NCBI RefSeq assembly: GCF_021227995.1
Contig: NZ_CP089301.1
Coordinates: 806,001-870,000 of the forward strand
Length of the DNA stretch: 64,000 bases
Direction of reading: 5' to 3'
Origin: Novosphingobium kaempferiae
GTDB taxonomy: Bacteria > Pseudomonadota > Alphaproteobacteria > Sphingomonadales > Sphingomonadaceae
The notes beneath the pieces were generated by a model. That model searched no databases. It was not told the DNA's origin and was given only the letters and a program-made list of their open reading frames with translations. Shown here in pieces: positions 52,822-62,222 of this stretch. Position 1 is the first letter of the stretch; the number at the start of each line of letters is the position of its first letter. The translations under genes and the position numbers were made by a program.

Positions 52822-54213
52822 ATGGCGATAAGGCCGCGCATCGCCGGGCGCGAACATGCCCGCGCTGTCACATCTCCTATCTCCAGGGCCTTTTTGAAGA
52901 AAGTGGAACCGCTTTTCGCGGGCAACGAGATTTCCGGCGGGCCGATGCTGCTGGCAACGTTTGTCGCGCTTGCCTTGAGCAGTTCACCTCTCGCGTCGGG
53001 CTGGGAGGATTTCTGGGGCCTGTCGCTGGAGATCAGTCTGGGCGCGCATTCCCTTTCCCACTCGCTGGCGGAGTGGATCGACCACGCGCTCCTGCCTCTG
53101 TTCTTCGTCATCATCGGCACGGACATGAAACGCGAAATCGGCACGGGCGAACTCTCGCGATGGCGTTCGGCCGCTTTTCCGCTGCTGGGGGCCATCGGAG
53201 GAATGATGGTGCCGGTAGGCCTCTTCCTCGCGATTGCCGGCCAGGGTCCGGAAGCGGCGGGATGGGGAACGGTTGTCGTCACCGACACCGCGTTCGGCCT
53301 CGCCCTGCTGGCAATCTTGTCCGACCGGTTCCCGCCCGGTCTCCGCGCGCTGCTGCTGGCGTTTGCCGCCATCGACGACGTCGGCGGACTGCTGGTCATC
53401 GCCGGCGCTTATACCCGGCAGATCGAAGTCGTCGGCCTTGTCGTGGCGGCAGTCTCGTTCGGCATCATGCTGCTGCTGCGCAAGCTGCGCTGGTTTTCAT
53501 CTTTCCCTTACGTGTTGCTGTCGATAGCAACCTGGGCCGGGATATTCGCATCCGGCATTCATGCCACGATTGCCGGCGTCGTCATCGGTTTCGTCGCACC
53601 TGTCCGCCCGAGGCTGGACAAGGATGCCTTTTCACGCGGGGTGCAACGCAAGGTCGATGATTTCCAGGATGCCTACCGGCAGCTGCGCCAGGCCGATGGC
53701 GACGATCGCACAGGCCGCGCTGTCCATCATGAGGTTGAGGCGCACCTCGGATACCTCGACGAGATGACGGCGGCTACCGAAGTCACCGGCGATCGTCTCG
53801 TCGGGCTCCTGACCCCCTGGGTCAGCTATTTCGTCCTGCCGCTGTTTGTACTGAGCAATGTCCATGTGGCTATCACCCCTGATGCCCTTGCCGACGCAGT
53901 AGCATCGCCCCTCGCCCCGGCGGTCGTCGTCGCTCTGGTTCTTGGCAAACCGATCGGCTTTCTGTTTGCTTCGTGGCTTGGAACCCGGACCGGAATTGCC
54001 CGTCTGCCGAGCGGCGTGACATGGCGCATGGTTCTCGCAATGAGCAGCCTTGCCGGTATCGGTTTCACGATCTCCCTGTTCATAGCCGACCTGGCATTTG
54101 CAGACAGCAGATTGGTCGAGCAGGCATCCCTCGGGACGTTGGCCGCGTCGGCAGTGGCTGGTCTTGCAGGCTATGTCTTCCTTCGGTTTGCAGGTGATCG
54201 CCCGAAGACGTGA
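52822..54213 (+). CDS. nhaA: Na+/H+ antiporter NhaA
   Basis: A 463-residue inner membrane antiporter, longer than the ~390 of E. coli NhaA. Helix landmarks include FFVIIGTDMKREIGTGELSR and DTAFGLALLAILSDRFPPGL. The ion-binding AFAAIDDVGGLLVIAGAY has the double Asp used for cation and proton exchange. Between residues ~270 and 320 there is a long hydrophilic loop (VDDFQDAYRQLRQADGDDRT, then HHEVEAHLGYLDEM) not present in the short form. It exports sodium for protons and supports pH and salt tolerance. The start is preceded by no good ribosome binding site, so the N-terminus is tentative. Confidence 0.93.
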   Translation: MAIRPRIAGREHARAVTSPISRAFLKKVEPLFAGNEISGGPMLLATFVALALSSSPLASGWEDFWGLSLEISLGAHSLSHSLAEWIDHALLPLFFVIIGTDMKREIGTGELSRWRSAAFPLLGAIGGMMVPVGLFLAIAGQGPEAAGWGTVVVTDTAFGLALLAILSDRFPPGLRALLLAFAAIDDVGGLLVIAGAYTRQIEVVGLVVAAVSFGIMLLLRKLRWFSSFPYVLLSIATWAGIFASGIHATIAGVVIGFVAPVRPRLDKDAFSRGVQRKVDDFQDAYRQLRQADGDDRTGRAVHHEVEAHLGYLDEMTAATEVTGDRLVGLLTPWVSYFVLPLFVLSNVHVAITPDALADAVASPLAPAVVVALVLGKPIGFLFASWLGTRTGIARLPSGVTWRMVLAMSSLAGIGFTISLFIADLAFADSRLVEQASLGTLAASAVAGLAGYVFLRFAGDRPKT

Positions 54214-54772
54214 GCCGTAACGAAGGGCGTTGGAATCGCCGCTGCCGTCGATCTTCGACCCGCGGTCGTCGATCGTGAAGGCCGCGTCCTCTCGTCGATC
54301 CAAAATGTTGCAGACGAGCTAGCCCCACTGGGCTGGGCAGCGAGCTAATCTATTCGCTGACCAGCGCCACGATGGCGCGTCAACCGCAGCCAGCCCTCAC
54401 AGATTTCGACCCCAAGGGCAATGACCAAAGTGAAGGGTCCTATACTCCGCCTAAATCCAGATAGCTGCGTCGATCATGAATGAAATTTCGGCAAAAGTCG
54501 AATGGGGAACTGCCTTTCCCAAAACCGACGCTCAATGAATTACGTATTGCTTCCCAGCGGGAAAGCGCAGTGTCCGCACCCCGGAAGACGTTTGGTGGCT
54601 TAACGGCTGAGGGTCGCGAATGATTGCAAGCCGCTAACCCGGATAAAGACGCCTTGAATGCGAACGATATGGGTATGATCCATCGCTTCCAAGGACGGAG
54701 CTAACTGATATAGCACGCGACGCCGAGCATGCAGGTCAGCCTTGCGTCCTGCCTGGACGGCTGGCCGCGTTC
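54214..54772. other. 559-bp gap
   Basis: No gene that I trust. A copy of the dispersed repeat lies at 54565-54616. The rest shows no recognisable signal. Confidence 0.45.
54565..54616 (+). repeat. dispersed intergenic repeat, copy E
   Basis: This copy reads GCGCAGTGTCCGCACCCCGG, then TTAACGGCTGAGGGTCG. It aligns with copies at 7451, 20405, 29785 and 52285 but is the most divergent. Confidence 0.4.
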
Positions 54773-55297
54773 TCAGGGCCGTCCGACCGGACGCGCATCC
54801 GCCCCCGAATTGGGCGCCGGCTCGTGAAGCTGCGCATCCGCAGGCGCTGCTTCTGCCATTCGCACCTCGCGCGTCACCTGTTCTGCCGACCGGGCAGCGG
54901 TCTCGGCCGCATCCTCCAGCGCCAGCGATTCGGCATTGTAGCTGGCGGTCATAGCCCCGGCCAGATCATCGACGGGATATTCGACATAGTCATAGCGATC
55001 TGACGGCAGCGCATAGTCATTGTACGAGATATCGCGATCGTCCTGCACGAAGCCGGTCGGCAGCGATGCAGGATTGAAAAGCCACGTCGGCGTCACGTTG
55101 TCAGCGAGGGCATCGCTCTCGATCTCCTGCGAACCGCCATCGTAAGTGATATCGGCTTTCCAGCCATAGCGGTCGCGCCAGGTGTCCTCGACTGAGCTGA
55201 TTTGCGTGGGTACGGTGGTCGCGGCGATCAGTCCGAGTGCGGTTGCGCCCACGACGCCGATGATCAGCGCGCTTGTAATGAAAGCGGGCGATCTCAT
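54773..55297 (-). CDS. hypothetical membrane-anchored protein
   Basis: A 174-residue protein with one N-terminal helix (ITSALIIGVVGATALGLIAA) followed by an acidic, Asp/Tyr-rich periplasmic part (NDYALPSDRYDYVEYPVDDL) and an Ala/Glu-rich C-terminal helix region (SLALEDAAETAARSAEQVTR). I do not recognise it. GGGAAATGAAAG precedes the ATG. It stands alone between two long gaps. Confidence 0.6.
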   Translation of the reverse strand: MRSPAFITSALIIGVVGATALGLIAATTVPTQISSVEDTWRDRYGWKADITYDGGSQEIESDALADNVTPTWLFNPASLPTGFVQDDRDISYNDYALPSDRYDYVEYPVDDLAGAMTASYNAESLALEDAAETAARSAEQVTREVRMAEAAPADAQLHEPAPNSGADARPVGRP

Positions 55298-55746
55298 CTT
55301 TCATTTCCCATCGACGCAGTGGCACAGGAGAAACGCGACGAAACGCCTTTGCGTTCCTCGTTCTCGTCAGTTCTCATGAAGGTGCAATTCTGGCGGCTGA
55401 CAACCTGGCGGACTTGAGCGATCCTTTCCATCTCCGCTCGCTCGTCGGCTCCACCCACCACGAATTGGAAGACGATCTATTGTCGGTTGCGGCGGTGGAT
55501 AGAGGCTGGGATCTGGAAGGCGGCGTCGGTCACGTAGGTCGGAACCATCGCTGACCGTGTTCACTTCGGCCTCGATAGCTCCACCGTTTGCGCCATGTCT
55601 CGGCAGCGGGCGGAGAACGGGACTCATCAGCGAACTCCTGGCTACTCGCGGGTGCCGAGGTCGCCAGTGAGCTCTACGGTCCGGTTGACGCGCGCTCCTG
55701 GAACGCGGGTTGCTTCCATGCATTTCGGATGCGTTGGGAGAAAGAC
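55298..55746. other. 449-bp gap between divergent genes
   Basis: I see no gene. The promoters of the hypothetical protein (leftward) and of the DUF1206 gene (rightward) must lie here, but no clear -35/-10 pair was found. Confidence 0.4.
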
Positions 55747-57086
<1,340 letters not shown>

Positions 57087-57242
57087 CGTAGACCCTCACT
57101 CTCAGGAGTTCGGGCCTCCGGCAATTCCGGGGCGGTTCATGCGGCAGCCTATGCTGATTGCGAAGACGACCCTGAACCCGGCATACGGTCAGCTCAAAAT
57201 CTGCTTGCCAACGGAGTTGCGATTAGATGACCGCATCAGTTC

Positions 57243-57623
57243 ATGGTCACCGACGCGAGGATCCTTATCGTCGAGGACAATCAGCAGGTCGGGGATTTCG
57301 CCGCCCAGCTGCTGGCCGACCTAGGCTTCACAGCACGCCGGGCCGGAAACGCGCGAGACGCGCTAGCCGTTCTTGAGGCCGAGCATGACGAGATCGACAT
57401 CGTGTTTTGCGACGTCGTCATGCCCCGCGTGGACGGCGTGGAGCTATGCCGACGTATTCGCGCGCGCTGGCCGGGCCTCACCGTGGTGCTCACCAGCGGA
57501 TACAGCCACGTGCTTGCGGAAGACATGCGGCATGGGTTTCCCCTGCTGCAAAAACCCTATTCGCTTGACGACCTCGTGCGCGTGATGCGCGATGCCCATG
57601 CGCAGAACCGAAAAGTCTTTTAG
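57243..57623 (+). CDS. receiver-domain protein, possibly the C-terminal fragment of a hybrid kinase
   Basis: A 126-residue single receiver: RILIVEDNQQVGDFAAQLLA, phospho-Asp in DIVFCDVVMPRVDGVE, Thr/Ser in VVLTSGYSHV and Lys in LLQKPYSLDDLVRVM. This kind of receiver with G-Y-S-H-V-L is typical of the C-terminal part of PAS hybrid kinases. The upstream ~100 bases adjoin the IS3 remnant, so the gene may be a kinase beheaded by the insertion. It could also serve as a stand-alone receiver. Confidence 0.8.
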   Translation: MVTDARILIVEDNQQVGDFAAQLLADLGFTARRAGNARDALAVLEAEHDEIDIVFCDVVMPRVDGVELCRRIRARWPGLTVVLTSGYSHVLAEDMRHGFPLLQKPYSLDDLVRVMRDAHAQNRKVF

Positions 57624-57651
57624 AACTGCGCCCGATAGAGCCAGAAGATGA

Positions 57652-58002
57652 TCACGCTGCCGCGCGCAGCAAGGCCTCGCGCAGACGGTTGGGAGAGCAG
57701 GGCTTTGAGTAAACCTGGGCGTCGGGATAGCGAGTCTTCAGCTGATTTTCGTCGGCATGGCCGGAATGGAAGATCAACGGGACACCAGCGTCCCTGAGCA
57801 GGTCGGCGGCAGGAAACACCTCCCCATCCGGTAAGCGAACATCGAGAATGGCGCACGTCGGAAGTTGGCGCTCGATCGCGGCCAAAGTGCCGGCGAGCGT
57901 CCCGCATGTGCCCGCTATGGAGTATCCAAGCGCTTCGACAGTGTCTTCCAGATCAAGCGCCACGAACAGTTCATCTTCAACAATCAGGACAGCGCAAGTC
58001 AT
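57652..58002 (-). CDS. single-domain response regulator
   Basis: A 116-residue receiver with no output domain: CAVLIVEDELFVALDLEDTV, phospho-Asp in CAILDVRLPDGEVFPA, switch residue in LIFHSGHADE and Lys in VYSKPCSPNRL. Its ATG overlaps the stop of the CheB/CheR/PAS/HWE kinase (ATGA). So it is the direct phosphoacceptor candidate for that kinase. Such lone receivers often act as shuttles or sinks in the general stress network of alphaproteobacteria. Confidence 0.9.
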   Translation of the reverse strand: MTCAVLIVEDELFVALDLEDTVEALGYSIAGTCGTLAGTLAAIERQLPTCAILDVRLPDGEVFPAADLLRDAGVPLIFHSGHADENQLKTRYPDAQVYSKPCSPNRLREALLRAAA

Positions 58003-61000
58003 CCGGCAATCACCGAACCAGGCAGTTCCATCCGCTGTACCAGCTTGCCGCCTTCCACGGTGCGCTCGATACTCGCGCCGAGCTGACGGGCCGACGTAGC
58101 CACAAGCAACGTCCCAAATCCCTTGCCTTCCGTCACGTCGATCTCATTCTCGCCTGCTTCTGTCCATTCCATCGAGATGGTCCGGTCGCGTAACGCCCAC
58201 GTGATCGAAAGGCTGCCGGTTCGCGCGCCCAGCACGCCATATTTCGCCGCATTGGTCGTCCATTCGTGCAGGATGAGGGCCAGCGAGGACAGCGAGGTGC
58301 GCGTGACTGTGACGTCAGGGCCGTCAATCTCGATACTCGCTTGACCCGAATAAGGCGCAGTCGTCGTCTCGATCAGCTCCTTCAATGATATCGGTCGCGG
58401 CTCGCCCGCCGGGGCGGCTAGCGAATGCGCTGTGCCCAAGGCTGAAATCCGCTCGCGCAGGTCCAGCGACAGGCTCCGGACATCGTCGTGAGTTCGGCTC
58501 GCCGCAGCAATCATGCCACTGACCACCGCAAAGAGGTTTTTGACGCGGTGGTTCATCTCACGCAGCATCAGGCCGCGCGCATCGGCAAGGGCGTATTCGG
58601 CAGTGATGTCGATCGCGGCACCCACCATACGCAGCGGGTTCGAACCTCCGATCGTACGCCCGAAGGTTTTGAGATAGCGATCGGAAACAGCTCCGTCCTT
58701 GTCCTGCTGCGGCACGCGGAACGTGACAGCGAAGTCCTTCTCACCCGAAGCAGCGCGGCGGAGGCCCTCCTCAACCGTAGCGCGGTCATCGCTGTTGATG
58801 CGCGAGAGCACGTCCGCCACCGTCACTTCGCCTTTGACCGGCAAGCCCAACTGGATGCGATTGGTGCTATCGCAAATGAGTTCGCCGGTCTTCTCGCAGT
58901 ACTCCCAGACGCCGATGCCACCCGCCGTGATCGCAAGATCGAGTCGCTCGCGCTCGGCAGCAAGATCGCTTTCCATAAGCAGCGCTACGGTGATGTCGGT
59001 CAGCACCAGCGTGGCGCCGTCCACTCCTCCGTGCTGTGTACGATAGGGCAGCACGCGCAGTGCCAGCGTACGTCCCCCTTCGCGCGTATGGACCCGCCGC
59101 TGCAGAGATTCTCCGGTTTCGGCGACCTGAAGCGCATCGTCGAGATAGCCGTTATCGTCGAGCCGCGTCGCGACGTCTGCGAGCAGCCGCCCCCGGTCGG
59201 TGGGGCGCAGCGGAAAGATGCTGGTCGCGGCCTCGGTGAAGCTCCGGATGCGCAGGTTGCGGTCGAGAACGATCACCGCAAGGTCGGTAGATTCAAAGAA
59301 GTTGCGCAGGTCAGAATTTGCGACGGTAAGCTGGTCGACCTTGCTTTTGAGCTCGTCGTTGACGGTGGACAATTCCTCGTTCGTCGACTGAAGCTCCTCG
59401 TTCATCGACATCATTTCTTCGTTGGAACTCTTGAGTTCCTCGTTGGCCGTCTCCAGCTCCTCGACTGCCGTCCGCAACTTGTGGCGGGTAAGGCGCAATT
59501 CCTCTTCCAGCGCCTCCATGTGGTCTTCGCCGTCCTCGATCTCCGCGGCTTCATGCTCATCGAAGGGGCGGAACGGCGCGCGGTCGCGGAACACGAGCAG
59601 AAGGGTGCCATCGGGCAGCGGCTCGCAAACCGCTTCGATTGGCTGCAGGCCGTAGTCCGACCTGACTTCGACTTCCCGCGCGACGGTGCGCTTCTTGCCG
59701 TCACGCGCCTGGCGCACGAGCGGCCCCAGCACGTCGCGAAGGCCGGGCTTTGCGAGTGAAATGGCGTTTACGCCGCCGGTACGGGTTACGGGAAAGTCGA
59801 AGTAGCGGCTCAGCTTCCCATAGGCGGCCAACACCGCGCCGTCTTGGTTCAGTACCATCGAGGGCGGTGCGTAGAGTTCCGTTAGCCGCTGGATGGCAAT
59901 TTCACTCTCTGCTGCCCTGCCCCCGACCGCCATCCGGCTCGGCACCTGACGCTGCCGCTGAGTATTGCGGTCGCTGACGGGAAGATCGATCGGATAGCTC
60001 GGGCTGCCGGCACCCCGCTCAAAGATGCGGGCGTGATGATCGACGGGAGGGAACAGGTGATCGAAACGGCCGATGCTCTCTGACGGACCAAGGAACAGGT
60101 AGCCGCCGGGCCGGATCGCGTAATGCAGGATCGGCATGACGGACTGTTGGAGGCGGTCATCGAAGTAGATCAGTAGGTTGCGACAGGATACCAGGTCTAT
60201 CCGTGAAAATGGCGGATCCTTGACCACGCTGTGATTGGAAAACCGAATGAGATCGCGGATCTGGTTCGCAATCGAGAAGCGTTCGCCGTGCGGGTTAGTC
60301 CATCGTTCGCGCAAGGGGCTGGGAATGTCGGCAAGCGCGGAAGCAGGATAGCTACCCTCGCGCGCGACCTGCAGCATCTGCTCATCAATGTCGGTCGCGA
60401 AAATCTGCACCGGGTTGGCGAACCCGTTCTCGCGTGCAGCGTCGGCGAATAGCATGGCCAGCGTATAGGCTTCCTCGCCGCTGGAGCAGCCCGGCACCCA
60501 GACGCGAACTTCGTCGTCGGTCTCGCGGTCGCGCAGGAGCGGGAGGATGACCTGGGTCCGCAACGCCTCGAACATCTCGGGATCACGGAAGAAACGCGTG
60601 ACGTTGATCAGGAGGTCGCGAAACAGCGCCTCGCATTCGGCAGGATCGCTGCGTACGCGATCCAGATAGGATCGCGCTGAGGCAATGGACAGAACGTGCA
60701 TCCGCCTTTCCACGCGCCGCACGAGCGTTGAGCGCTTGTAGCCGGAGAAATCATGCCCCACCGCCGACCGCAGCGTGCCGCACAGATCATCGACATGATC
60801 GGCGACAAGTTCAGCCTGCTGCTCGCGAGGCTCGCCGCCGCGACGTTCAAAGAATGCGGAAAGGCAGCCGATGATTTCCGCCGGCCGCTTGACGTAATCC
60901 ACCAGACCCGTGCCAACCGCCGACACCGGCATGCCGTCATAGCGTGCCGTTTCGGGCTGCTGGACGACGCAGACGCCGCCATGCTCCTTGATGGCGCGCA

Positions 61001-61460
61001 GGCCCGTGGATCCATCGGCCCCGGTCCCCGATAGGATGACGCAGGCTGCATTCGCCTGCTGGTCTGTTGCCAGTGAGATAAAGAAGTCGTCGATTGGCCG
61101 ACGCAGCCCGCGCGGCTGCGCGAACTCGGTCAGTTGCAGCCTGCCGTCCTGCAGCGCCAGCCCTCGACCGGGTGGGATGATATACACCCGATCGGGCAAC
61201 AAAGTTTCGCCGCCCTCGCATTGCAACACATCGAGCGGGCACGCCCGGTCGAGTAACTGCGCGAGCATGCTTTCGTAATTCGGATCGAGATGCTGGACGA
61301 TCACGAATGCCATGTCAGTGGGTCGGCGCGCAGCCGACAGCATCTCACGCAGCGCCTCAAGCCCACCGGCCGAAGCACCAATGCCGACCACCGGCACCGC
61401 TATCGAAGACGTGCCCTCAGACCGCAACGCCACATCATCCGGATTGTCGTTGTAGCTCAA
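57999..61460 (-). CDS. CheB-CheR-PAS fusion with HWE histidine kinase domain
   Basis: A 1153-residue fusion. Residues ~20-200 are a CheB methylesterase (VGIGASAGGLEALREML with catalytic Ser, ILSGTGADGSTGLRAI with Asp). Residues ~215-480 are a CheR methyltransferase (NVTRFFRDPEMFEALR, VPGCSSGEEAYTLAML, VSCRNLLIYFDD). A long coiled coil follows (ETANEELKSSNEEMMSMNEE). Then come two PAS domains and an HWE kinase: LREMNHRVKNLFAVVSGMI for the phosphoacceptor, HEWTTNAAKYGVLGARTG and MEWTEAGENEIDV for the ATPase and W-x-E signature. It could modify or sense without chemoreceptors. Four-base overlaps link it to the LOV protein (upstream) and to the receiver (downstream). Confidence 0.95.
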   Translation of the reverse strand: MSYNDNPDDVALRSEGTSSIAVPVVGIGASAGGLEALREMLSAARRPTDMAFVIVQHLDPNYESMLAQLLDRACPLDVLQCEGGETLLPDRVYIIPPGRGLALQDGRLQLTEFAQPRGLRRPIDDFFISLATDQQANAACVILSGTGADGSTGLRAIKEHGGVCVVQQPETARYDGMPVSAVGTGLVDYVKRPAEIIGCLSAFFERRGGEPREQQAELVADHVDDLCGTLRSAVGHDFSGYKRSTLVRRVERRMHVLSIASARSYLDRVRSDPAECEALFRDLLINVTRFFRDPEMFEALRTQVILPLLRDRETDDEVRVWVPGCSSGEEAYTLAMLFADAARENGFANPVQIFATDIDEQMLQVAREGSYPASALADIPSPLRERWTNPHGERFSIANQIRDLIRFSNHSVVKDPPFSRIDLVSCRNLLIYFDDRLQQSVMPILHYAIRPGGYLFLGPSESIGRFDHLFPPVDHHARIFERGAGSPSYPIDLPVSDRNTQRQRQVPSRMAVGGRAAESEIAIQRLTELYAPPSMVLNQDGAVLAAYGKLSRYFDFPVTRTGGVNAISLAKPGLRDVLGPLVRQARDGKKRTVAREVEVRSDYGLQPIEAVCEPLPDGTLLLVFRDRAPFRPFDEHEAAEIEDGEDHMEALEEELRLTRHKLRTAVEELETANEELKSSNEEMMSMNEELQSTNEELSTVNDELKSKVDQLTVANSDLRNFFESTDLAVIVLDRNLRIRSFTEAATSIFPLRPTDRGRLLADVATRLDDNGYLDDALQVAETGESLQRRVHTREGGRTLALRVLPYRTQHGGVDGATLVLTDITVALLMESDLAAERERLDLAITAGGIGVWEYCEKTGELICDSTNRIQLGLPVKGEVTVADVLSRINSDDRATVEEGLRRAASGEKDFAVTFRVPQQDKDGAVSDRYLKTFGRTIGGSNPLRMVGAAIDITAEYALADARGLMLREMNHRVKNLFAVVSGMIAAASRTHDDVRSLSLDLRERISALGTAHSLAAPAGEPRPISLKELIETTTAPYSGQASIEIDGPDVTVTRTSLSSLALILHEWTTNAAKYGVLGARTGSLSITWALRDRTISMEWTEAGENEIDVTEGKGFGTLLVATSARQLGASIERTVEGGKLVQRMELPGSVIAG

Positions 61461-62059
61461 AGGATCGAACTGTCGTCGAGGTGAGCGAGGGTAAGCCTGG
61501 CCTGTGCAATCATCGCGGCCGAATTGGCAATTGTGGTCAAGGTGCCCTCGACGATGATCCCGCTTTCCGCAGCAACGGGGCTTAGGCGTGTCAGCGTCTG
61601 GTTCAGTTCTTGATCATAACCCTGAAGACGCTCTGGCTGGGCACTGCTGACGTCAAACTGCGACGCAAAGATGTACCGTGTCTCGCCAGCGAGTGACCGG
61701 AGCCGGGACATGTAAAGCAGGTTGACGAATGGCGTCCCGTCCTTGCGGAAGTTAAGGATCGGGGTGCGCACGTTGGGAGAAAGGTCGTCTTCCAGAAAGG
61801 CGCGCAGCTTGGCCCGAGCTTCACCCTCTTCGGCGTCGCGCTGGAGCACGCGACAGTTGCGCCCAATCAATTCCGAAGGCGGATAACCGGTCAGTTCCAC
61901 GAACCTGCGGTTCACCAGCGCCAGCGGGTGGTCTCCGTCTGGAAGAGCGATAGCAAGCGCTATCGGCGAGTTCTCGAAAAACGTCTTGAGCTCGTCGGGT
62001 ACGCTCAGGTCCTGCACTTCAATATCTCCTGCAAGCGTCACTTGCACTCTGTCGCACAT
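61457..62059 (-). CDS. short LOV-domain protein (putative blue-light sensor)
   Basis: A 200-residue protein. Residues ~25-140 form a PAS domain of the LOV type. IGRNCRVLQRDAEEGEA contains the flavin-reactive Cys in the N-C-R-x-L-Q motif, LNFRKDGTPFVNLLYMS has the two flavin-binding Asn, and FASQFDVS the Gln of the last strand. These are the key residues for covalent flavin photochemistry. The C-terminal ~60 residues are helical without an output domain. Its stop overlaps the start of the CheB/CheR/PAS/HWE kinase, so it probably feeds light (or redox) signals into that kinase. The start may be TTG 62062 or ATG 62059; neither has a strong ribosome binding site. Confidence 0.88.
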   Translation of the reverse strand: MCDRVQVTLAGDIEVQDLSVPDELKTFFENSPIALAIALPDGDHPLALVNRRFVELTGYPPSELIGRNCRVLQRDAEEGEARAKLRAFLEDDLSPNVRTPILNFRKDGTPFVNLLYMSRLRSLAGETRYIFASQFDVSSAQPERLQGYDQELNQTLTRLSPVAAESGIIVEGTLTTIANSAAMIAQARLTLAHLDDSSIL

Positions 62060-62222
62060 CAACCCAGCGATCCGATCAGGTTGCGGAGCCGTATGTGCCT
62101 GATTTGTGCGGACGGGTCACGGGCCTTCTGCCCGCTTCGGCGAAATTCGAGGTGAAAGCAAGGGGAGTTGATTGCCGCGCTATTGATGCTGCACCCCGTG
62201 CAGATTGAACATTGAGCCTTCC

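Noticed and set aside
58488..59759. Rightward frame of 423 codons
   Set aside because: Antisense to the CheB/CheR/PAS/HWE kinase with no recognisable domain.
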